Shown here: piece by piece, positions 6,718 through 11,846 of the stretch
Layout of the letters: each line of letters starts with the position of its first letter
How positions within the stretch are numbered: the first letter of the stretch is position 1
Assembly (NCBI GenBank): GCA_007128075.1
Contig: SKYD01000170.1
Location: 1-11,846, forward strand
From: Thiorhodovibrio sp.
GTDB taxonomy: Bacteria; Pseudomonadota; Gammaproteobacteria; Chromatiales; Chromatiaceae
Reading direction: 5' to 3'
Length of the DNA stretch: 11,846 bases
Program-made: the position numbers and the translations under genes
Notes under the pieces: model-generated
What the model was told of the DNA's origin: nothing
Seen by the model: only the letters and a program-made list of their open reading frames with translations
Databases searched by the model: none

Positions 6718-9453
6718 ATGGCGCGTAATTCGTTAATCGAGTACAGCGCGAGCCCATCCATCATGACCCAAGAGACATCCGCGAACAATCCCACCATTGC
6801 GGCACTCATGCCCCACATGGCGCAGGTCCGTGACTACAGCGCCAGCCTAGAGGCCTTGTCTGAGCGTTGGAATCTGCTGACCTTGCTGGGGCAGATGAGC
6901 AACATCGGCATGGACATGACCGCCACCCGTGCCGGCTTTCAAGACCTGACCCAGGCACTGCTACATCATCTCAGCACCGAGAATCTCAAAAAAACCGTCG
7001 CCGAGATTCGCGCCAAGGCGCAGGTGACGGTTGATATTGTGATCCGCAATCTGTTTGAGCGTACTGCGGATATTGGCTTTCTTGCCACCGATGATGATTT
7101 TCGTGAGTTTATCTCCCAACTGGGCGGCAGCGCATCGCCTGAGCAGCAGACGGCGATCAAGGCGCGGTTTAAGGAATATGTCGCCAAATATTCAGTGTAT
7201 GACAACATCATTCTGCTCAGTCCCGATGGTCAGGTGTTGGCACAATTCGATGATTCCAATCCGGTTACTCAGTCCCACGATCCGCTGATTCACGAGGCGA
7301 TCAACACCAGCAGCGACTATGTGGAGGTGTTTCGTGCCACCGATCTTGACCCGCGCCGTGAGCAGGCGTTGATCTATGCCTATCGCATCACTGCCAGCAA
7401 TGCTGCCAAATCACAGGTGCTCGGTGTGCTCTGTCTGGTGTTTCGTTTTGAAGACGAGATGGTCGGGGTGTTTCGTCATCTGATTCAGCCCGATGATTGG
7501 ATGGTGCTCACGCTGCTGGATCGTGAGGGGCGGGTGATTGCCAGCAGCGATGAATATCACATCCCCACCGGGGCACCGATGCACCCCGATGTTGACACCT
7601 CGTATCGGATTGCCCGCTTTGCCGGACGCGAATATCTGGCAGCCACCTGTGCCACTCAGGGCTATCAGGGCTATGCCGGTCCGGGCTGGCTGGGGCATGT
7701 CATGGTGCCGCTGACCTATGCTTTTGCCAACAAGCTCGACACCGCAGCAGTGCAGATTGACGAGCGCATTCTCGATGCCGTGATGCGGCGTTCGCGGTTG
7801 TTTTCTGAGGATCTGCGCACCATCCCGCGCCAGGCGGATAAAATCCAAAAAGAGCTCGATGTCACGGTCTGGAATGGCAATGTCCGCATCGCCAACACCA
7901 AATCAGGCGAGAACAGCTTTTCTAAATCGCTGCTTGGCGAGATCAGCAAAACCGGGGCGCGGACCAAGGATGTGTTCGAGGAGTCCATCGGCAAGCTCAA
8001 TCAAACCGTGGTGTCGTCGCTGTTGACCGATGTGCAGTTTCGCGCCGCGCTGGCAATCGACATCATGGATCGCAATCTTTACGAGCGCGCCAACGATTGT
8101 CGGTGGTGGGCGTTGACCTCGTTTTTCCGCAAGACGCTGGCGCAGGAGTCGATCAGCACCGCCGAGCAGGATGAGCTGCGGGCGATCCTGTCCTATATCA
8201 ATAATCTGTATACAGTCTACACCAATTTGGTGCTTTATGATCGTAGTGGCACCATCGTTGCGGTGTCAAACCCTGAGTTTGAGCACAAGATCGGCACTGC
8301 GTTGACGGAATCCTGGGTGATCGAAACCCTGGCGATTCGTGATTCGCAGGTGTATAGCGTCTCGGCATTTGCGCCCAGTTGGCTGTATAACAATCGCTAT
8401 ACCTATATCTATGGCGCATCAGTCAGTGCCCTGGACGATGCCCAACAGATTGTCGGCGGCATTGGCATTGTGTTTGATTCGGAGCCACAGTTTTCTGCCA
8501 TGCTGCGCGATGCCTTGCCGCGCACCGAACGCGGCGAGATCAGCCCAGGCTGTTTTGCAGTGTTTGCGGATGCCGAACGGCAGGTCATCGCCTCCAGCCA
8601 GCCCAGTTTGCCGCCAGGAACCCGATTAGAGCTGGATCCCGAATTTTTTACCTTGTCATCAGGGGCATGCTATAGCTCAATCGTTGAATATCAGGGCGCG
8701 TACTATGCGGTGGGTGCGCATGCCTCGTCGGGTTATCGTGAATACAAAGGCCCCACAGATCGCTACCGCAACGCCGTCACCGCGCTGGTGTTTACTCAAA
8801 TCGGCACCATGATCGACAGCGACAGCGAACCACCGCGCATACATTCTGACCCAACCGCAAGGTATCCACAGCCCTCGGGCAACGAACCGACGACCGATAT
8901 TTCCACCTTTGTCATCGGCGGGCGGCTGTTTGGCGTGGAATCGCGTGAGGTCTATTGCTCGGTTAATGATCAGGAAATCACCCCGCTGGTCGGTGCCAAC
9001 CCGCGCTTTATCGGGGTGTTTTCACTCGGCGGGCAAACGGTTGGCGTGGTCTCGCTGGCGGATTTGCTCGGGCTTGAAGAGCGCCCGTATTGCCGCGAGA
9101 CCGATGGCATTTTGGTGGTCAGACTGCCACGGCGTGCAGGGATTGATGATCAAGAGGGGCTGATGGGATTGGTGATCGAGCGCATCAAAGACAGTCCCGA
9201 GATTCCCAACCGCAGCATTGATCGCTATGATTCTGATCTGGCGGGAAAGTCGGTGCTCACTAAAGCAGTGATCCGCCCCGAGCCTGGCTGGGAGCGCACC
9301 GAGATGTTGTCAATTCTCGATGTCTCAGGACTGGAGCGGCATATCCTAAAAGCTGGTGCAGAGGCCCGCGTCAAAGCACAGAGCCAGCACAACACCCCGT
9401 TGTTAAAACACGATTCTGCGGCATCAACCTCAACGAGGCAACCATCACTGTGA
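6718..9453 (+). CDS. tandem Cache-domain sensor with C-terminal CheW domain
   Basis: A 911-residue protein combining sensing with a chemotaxis adaptor. Two similar modules follow each other: module 1 (residues about 56-337) starts LLGQMSNIG, has RNLFERT at 110 and ends near G315-YQGYAGP; module 2 (about 405-699) starts LLGEISKTG, has RNLYERA at 452 and ends near G672-YREYKGP. Each is a helical stretch followed by a Cache/PDC-like alpha/beta sensor fold with internal PDGQVLAQFDDSN-like and DREGRVIASSDE-like turns. A CheW domain occupies about 728-872 (FVIGGRLFGVESREV through SILDVSGLERHI). No signal peptide or membrane helix is visible, so the protein is probably cytosolic. CheW domains normally link receptors to the kinase CheA, so this protein may feed a ligand signal directly into a chemosensory array. 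The usual receptor-contact Arg of CheW (NLRG) is replaced (SLGG). There is no CheA, CheY or MCP gene in the window. Starts at TTG 6661 and ATG 6763 are alternatives; none has a strong ribosome-binding site. Confidence 0.85.
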   Translation: MARNSLIEYSASPSIMTQETSANNPTIAALMPHMAQVRDYSASLEALSERWNLLTLLGQMSNIGMDMTATRAGFQDLTQALLHHLSTENLKKTVAEIRAKAQVTVDIVIRNLFERTADIGFLATDDDFREFISQLGGSASPEQQTAIKARFKEYVAKYSVYDNIILLSPDGQVLAQFDDSNPVTQSHDPLIHEAINTSSDYVEVFRATDLDPRREQALIYAYRITASNAAKSQVLGVLCLVFRFEDEMVGVFRHLIQPDDWMVLTLLDREGRVIASSDEYHIPTGAPMHPDVDTSYRIARFAGREYLAATCATQGYQGYAGPGWLGHVMVPLTYAFANKLDTAAVQIDERILDAVMRRSRLFSEDLRTIPRQADKIQKELDVTVWNGNVRIANTKSGENSFSKSLLGEISKTGARTKDVFEESIGKLNQTVVSSLLTDVQFRAALAIDIMDRNLYERANDCRWWALTSFFRKTLAQESISTAEQDELRAILSYINNLYTVYTNLVLYDRSGTIVAVSNPEFEHKIGTALTESWVIETLAIRDSQVYSVSAFAPSWLYNNRYTYIYGASVSALDDAQQIVGGIGIVFDSEPQFSAMLRDALPRTERGEISPGCFAVFADAERQVIASSQPSLPPGTRLELDPEFFTLSSGACYSSIVEYQGAYYAVGAHASSGYREYKGPTDRYRNAVTALVFTQIGTMIDSDSEPPRIHSDPTARYPQPSGNEPTTDISTFVIGGRLFGVESREVYCSVNDQEITPLVGANPRFIGVFSLGGQTVGVVSLADLLGLEERPYCRETDGILVVRLPRRAGIDDQEGLMGLVIERIKDSPEIPNRSIDRYDSDLAGKSVLTKAVIRPEPGWERTEMLSILDVSGLERHILKAGAEARVKAQSQHNTPLLKHDSAASTSTRQPSL

Positions 9454-9492
9454 GTTTTTTGCTCTACTGAACATGGGTTATGATACTGCACC

Positions 9493-9577
9493 ATGAGTAA
9501 GCACACATCAACTTCGTCACACCATTGAAACCGCCGCCAGTTTGCTCGAACGCCTGTTGCCCAAACATATAGCCTAA
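9493..9577 (+). pseudogene. possible decayed N-terminal gene fragment
   Basis: An ATG at 9493 opens MSKHTSTS and soon hits a stop. The +1 frame from 9509 reads QLRHTIETAASLLERLLP and ends at TAA 9575-9577. That stretch is an amphipathic helix of protein-like composition. It vaguely recalls the N-terminal L-x3-I-x2-AA-x-LL pattern of DUF2309/DabA-type inorganic-carbon transport proteins, but this is from memory and over about 20 residues. A single frameshift plus truncation would explain the two frames. It may equally be chance. Confidence 0.22.
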
Positions 9578-9606
9578 CCATCCGCTTCTAGAATTTCAGT
9601 GGATGG
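9578..9606. repeat. inverted repeat around an 8-base palindrome
   Basis: CCATCC (9578-9583) pairs with GGATGG (9601-9606) across 17 bases that contain the perfect palindrome TTCTAGAA (9586-9593). It lies about 75 bases before the diguanylate cyclase start. It could be an operator, a transcript hairpin or a mobile-element scar; nothing decides between these. Confidence 0.3.
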
Positions 9607-9633
9607 CAACTTGGGCTGCGTTTGCCGTGACCT

Positions 9634-9650
9634 CGGCATGATGACTGCCG
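9634..9650. promoter_or_regulatory. operator-like inverted repeat before the diguanylate cyclase gene
   Basis: CGGCA and TGCCG flank a 7-base centre (TGATGAC), forming a 17-base dyad whose right edge is 28 bases upstream of the ATG at 9679. The position suits a repressor site or a leader hairpin. No clear promoter hexamers with correct spacing are seen beside it, so the role is a guess. Confidence 0.3.
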
Positions 9651-9678
9651 TTATGAACAGTTTTCTTGAAGTGTAGTT

Positions 9679-11340
9679 ATGAATCGATCCTATGTACGCC
9701 TAGTTTTAACGCTTGTTGGCTTGGTAGCGATAACCGCTGGTGTCATCGGCATGGTTGCTTTTGCTGGAAGCCGCAAGGCGGCTACGGATCTGGCGGCACA
9801 ATTACAGAGACAGATCGCGGACAATGTCCAGGATCGAGTGCGGGTATTTATGGAATGCCCCCATGTGTTAGCGGATATGAATGGTTTAAAAATTATAGAA
9901 AACCCTGCTCTTTTGGATAATTTCCAGGCGTTGAGTACATCATGGTTGCATCAACTTCACGCCTTTGACGGTGTTGAGGCAATCGCTGTCGGCTTAGAGG
10001 AACAGGGCAATTTTCTTGGTGTCGGGCGAGCGGCAGACGGTCATTTCACGATAGCGAGCAGGAACCTGAATGAGGATAATCACTATCGTGTGTTTCAGGT
10101 TGATGCTCAAGGACAGCCCACTAAAAAATTAACTGAAATACAAAATTATGACGCTAGAGAGCGCCCATGGTATCAGGCCGCGGTGCAAGCGGATCAAGCC
10201 ATTTGGACTCCAATCTATATCTGGGCTTCTGGCACATCGATTGGCTTGACGGCGGCATTGCCGCTGCGGGCAGCCGATGGTCGATTGCTCGGTGTACAGC
10301 AGGCAGCCTTATCACTGGATTCCATTAGCAGCTATTTGCAGGAATTCGTTGTCAATCAAGATAAAAATGTCTTTATCATTGAACCCAATGGATTGCTGGT
10401 GGGGACATCGGCCACCGAAACAGTGACTCAAGACGGCGCTCAGGGCATTGAGCGCGTTTCTATGCTCACCAGTACCGATCCCTTTACCCGAGCCGCCGCT
10501 CAGTATCTTGATACGCACATTGATCTGGTTAATGGGTTGGAGAAGCCCGTCTACACCTCCTTTACGGTTGCAGGTCAGCGTTATTTCCTCTCAGTCACCC
10601 GCATGGATGATTCGCGGGATCTGAATTGGGTGATCGTCACCGGTCTGGCGGAAGCGACCCTGATGTCGAATATCCATGCAACCCTACGCATCACCCTGGG
10701 GATCACGGTAGCAGCAACCTTAGTGGCCATGCTGCTCGGTGTATTGATCGCCCGTCGGTTGGCTGCGGCTGAGCAGCACTTGACTCAGGCTAATCAGCAA
10801 CTGTTCATCACCAATGAAAAACTGCAGCATGTCGCCAGCACGGATAAGCTGACTGGGCTGATGAATCGGCACAAATTTGTGGACATTGCTGAACGGGAGT
10901 TGTTGCAATACGAGCGTTATCAAAGGGATTGCAGCATTATTTTGCTGGATCTGGATCATTTCAAGCAGATTAATGACCAATATGGTCATAATGCGGGAGA
11001 TGCGGTGCTTAAACAGACGGCTAAGATTTTGCTGCACTGTTCAAGAAAACAGGATGCCGTGGCGCGATGGGGCGGTGAGGAATTTATCATGCTGTTACCG
11101 GCGACAGAGCTTGATACCGCCAGTTTGGTTGCAGAGCGGATTCGGCAGAGCATCGAAGAGCATGATTATGGAAACGGGATTAAATTGACAGGCAGTTTAG
11201 GCGTTGCTTCCTTGGCTAGTATTGGCTCCTCGGATATTGATGTCTTGGTGAATGCTGCCGACGAAAATCTTTATCACTCAAAACGCAACGGGCGTAATCA
11301 GGTATCAATACCAATCCTGGGTAAGGCCTCCGAACCATGA
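9679..11340 (+). CDS. membrane diguanylate cyclase with periplasmic Cache sensor (GGDEF)
   Basis: Makes cyclic di-GMP from two GTP in response to a periplasmic signal. The 553 residues contain a first membrane helix (about 8-28), a periplasmic double-Cache domain (about 40-330, including YDARERPWYQAAVQADQAIW, typical of dCache_1), a second helix (about 336-358, ending in IARRL), a short coiled linker (EQHLTQANQQLFITNEKLQ), and a GGDEF domain from about residue 389. The active-site motif is GGEEF (465-469), so the catalytic half is expected to be active. The product-inhibition I-site RxxD is present as R456-K-Q-D459, five residues before GGEEF. The substrate-site motifs DKLTGLMNR and LLDLDHFKQINDQYGH are also intact. 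The ligand of the Cache domain is unknown. The start follows a GAAGTG ribosome-binding-like site. The stop overlaps the next ATG (ATGA, 11337-11340), so the pair is probably translationally coupled. Confidence 0.94.
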   Translation: MNRSYVRLVLTLVGLVAITAGVIGMVAFAGSRKAATDLAAQLQRQIADNVQDRVRVFMECPHVLADMNGLKIIENPALLDNFQALSTSWLHQLHAFDGVEAIAVGLEEQGNFLGVGRAADGHFTIASRNLNEDNHYRVFQVDAQGQPTKKLTEIQNYDARERPWYQAAVQADQAIWTPIYIWASGTSIGLTAALPLRAADGRLLGVQQAALSLDSISSYLQEFVVNQDKNVFIIEPNGLLVGTSATETVTQDGAQGIERVSMLTSTDPFTRAAAQYLDTHIDLVNGLEKPVYTSFTVAGQRYFLSVTRMDDSRDLNWVIVTGLAEATLMSNIHATLRITLGITVAATLVAMLLGVLIARRLAAAEQHLTQANQQLFITNEKLQHVASTDKLTGLMNRHKFVDIAERELLQYERYQRDCSIILLDLDHFKQINDQYGHNAGDAVLKQTAKILLHCSRKQDAVARWGGEEFIMLLPATELDTASLVAERIRQSIEEHDYGNGIKLTGSLGVASLASIGSSDIDVLVNAADENLYHSKRNGRNQVSIPILGKASEP

Positions 11341-11675
11341 CCAGTGACTATGCGCATCATTTCAGGCTTGTTCGTGCTCTTGTCCCCTTACTGATCTTAG
11401 TTGGTGCGGGTGTGTTCTTTTGGCTGTTCGCACAGAAGTCCGACATTGTGTCAACAAAAGTAGTGCAAGGTGTTGTGGTCGAAGTCAATACCGGTGAAAC
11501 GAGGTCATTTAGAACGGGGAATCAAGTCAGCATGACCACCGCTCGGATTGAGCTTCCATCAGGAGAGCACACGCGAGTGTTGGTGGCTCGGCAGCAACTG
11601 TCTGTGGGGGATCCGGTCACCTTAACTGAGACGCGCTATGCTGATGGGCAGGTTCGGTATCGAGTTCCACATTGA
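11337..11675 (+). CDS. small single-helix membrane protein, function unknown
   Basis: I do not recognise this 112-residue protein. It has one hydrophobic segment (about residues 11-32, LVRALVPLLILVGAGVFFWL) and then about 75 residues with alternating strands (VVQGVVVEVNTGE, TARIELPSGEHTRVLVARQQ, VGDPVTLTETRY). The pattern of strand, glycine-turn, valine-rich strand and VGDPV resembles small beta-barrel (OB- or SH3-like) domains, which is inference. Charge around the helix suggests the C-terminal domain faces the periplasm. It has no cysteine, so it is not itself a thiol oxidoreductase. The start overlaps the diguanylate cyclase stop by four bases and dsbB begins 39 bases downstream, so it is probably coexpressed with both and may accompany the cyclase or the Dsb system at the membrane. 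Confidence 0.8.
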   Translation: MTSDYAHHFRLVRALVPLLILVGAGVFFWLFAQKSDIVSTKVVQGVVVEVNTGETRSFRTGNQVSMTTARIELPSGEHTRVLVARQQLSVGDPVTLTETRYADGQVRYRVPH

Positions 11676-11714
11676 GTTTTAGATAAATATCGACGCAGAA
11701 TTGAGTGTGTTGTT

Positions 11715-11846
11715 ATGACTTTCACTTTTCGTCAACTTTGGGGGCTGCTCGCTGGCGTGACCTTGGTGACCGCGCTCGCCAGCCTCATCTTCACGCCAAT
11801 TTTCAATTTAGATCCGTGCCATCTGTGCATTGTCCAGCGCACATTG
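11715..11846 (+). CDS. dsbB: disulfide bond formation protein B (DsbB), N-terminal part, cut by the window end
   Basis: DsbB is the inner-membrane quinone reductase that reoxidises the periplasmic thiol oxidase DsbA. Only the first 44 codons are in the window. They encode a first membrane helix (about residues 8-29, LWGLLAGVTLVTALASLIF) followed by DPCHLCIVQR. The C35-H-L-C38 pair with the QR after it matches the first periplasmic redox pair of DsbB (Cys41 and Cys44 in E. coli), which passes electrons to quinone. The second cysteine pair lies beyond the window. The ATG has a GAGTGTG stretch upstream as a possible ribosome-binding site. The partial length limits confidence only slightly, because the CxxC context is highly characteristic. 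Confidence 0.88.
   Translation, partial: MTFTFRQLWGLLAGVTLVTALASLIFTPIFNLDPCHLCIVQRTL

Larger units (their letters stand above)
9454..9678. other. 225-base spacer with inverted repeats
   Basis: This spacer separates the Cache-CheW gene from the diguanylate cyclase operon. It begins with a short T-run directly after the stop, without a convincing stem. A TATGAT hexamer (9479-9484) resembles a -10 box but has no good -35 partner. It also holds a possible decayed gene start (9493-9577) and two inverted repeats (9578-9606 and 9634-9650). No complete gene is supported on either strand. Confidence 0.6.

Noticed and set aside
9472..9495. CATGG/CCATG inverted repeat as a terminator of the Cache-CheW gene
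   Set aside because: Only 5 pairs with a 14-base loop and no T-run after it.
9574..9642. 22-codon minus-strand open frame in the spacer before the diguanylate cyclase
   Set aside because: Too short, no ribosome-binding site seen, and no recognisable similarity.

Overview
The window looks like chromosomal DNA of a gammaproteobacterium. RNase G followed directly by a YhdP/AsmA-like protein is a typical gammaproteobacterial gene order, and Cache, CheW, GGDEF and DsbB genes fit a free-living, motile, environmental species. A sulfur- or ammonia-oxidising-type lineage such as Chromatiales is my guess; nothing here proves it. All supported genes lie on the + strand.

Region 1 (1-1611) is a type II restriction-modification pair. 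It holds the C-terminal part of a DNA (cytosine-5) methyltransferase, cut by the window start, overlapped by ATGA with a probable PD-(D/E)xK-type endonuclease. It is much more AT-rich than the rest (positions 841-900 have 15 G/C of 60; positions 2341-2400 in rng have 44 of 60), so it is probably acquired DNA placed just upstream of rng. Region 2 (1612-1717) is the right edge of this island, with a hairpin and a possible promoter.

Region 3 (1718-6613) is core genome: rng (RNase G) and a large yhdP-like gene a few bases downstream, probably one operon. Region 4 (6614-9453) is a large protein with two tandem helix-plus-Cache sensor modules and a C-terminal CheW domain. It has no visible signal peptide or membrane segment, which is an unusual design for Cache domains. 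Region 5 (9454-9678) is a 225-base spacer with inverted repeats and possibly the decayed start of a lost gene.

Region 6 (9679-11846) is a probable operon. A membrane diguanylate cyclase with a periplasmic Cache sensor overlaps by ATGA a small one-helix membrane protein that I do not recognise, followed after 39 bases by dsbB, cut by the window end.

The points most worth a second look are the soluble tandem-Cache-CheW protein, whose CheW domain lacks the usual receptor-contact arginine, the restriction-modification island beside rng with a Q-x-K catalytic variant, and the linkage of a c-di-GMP synthase to disulfide-bond formation. I saw no rRNA, tRNA, CRISPR array or complete insertion sequence.
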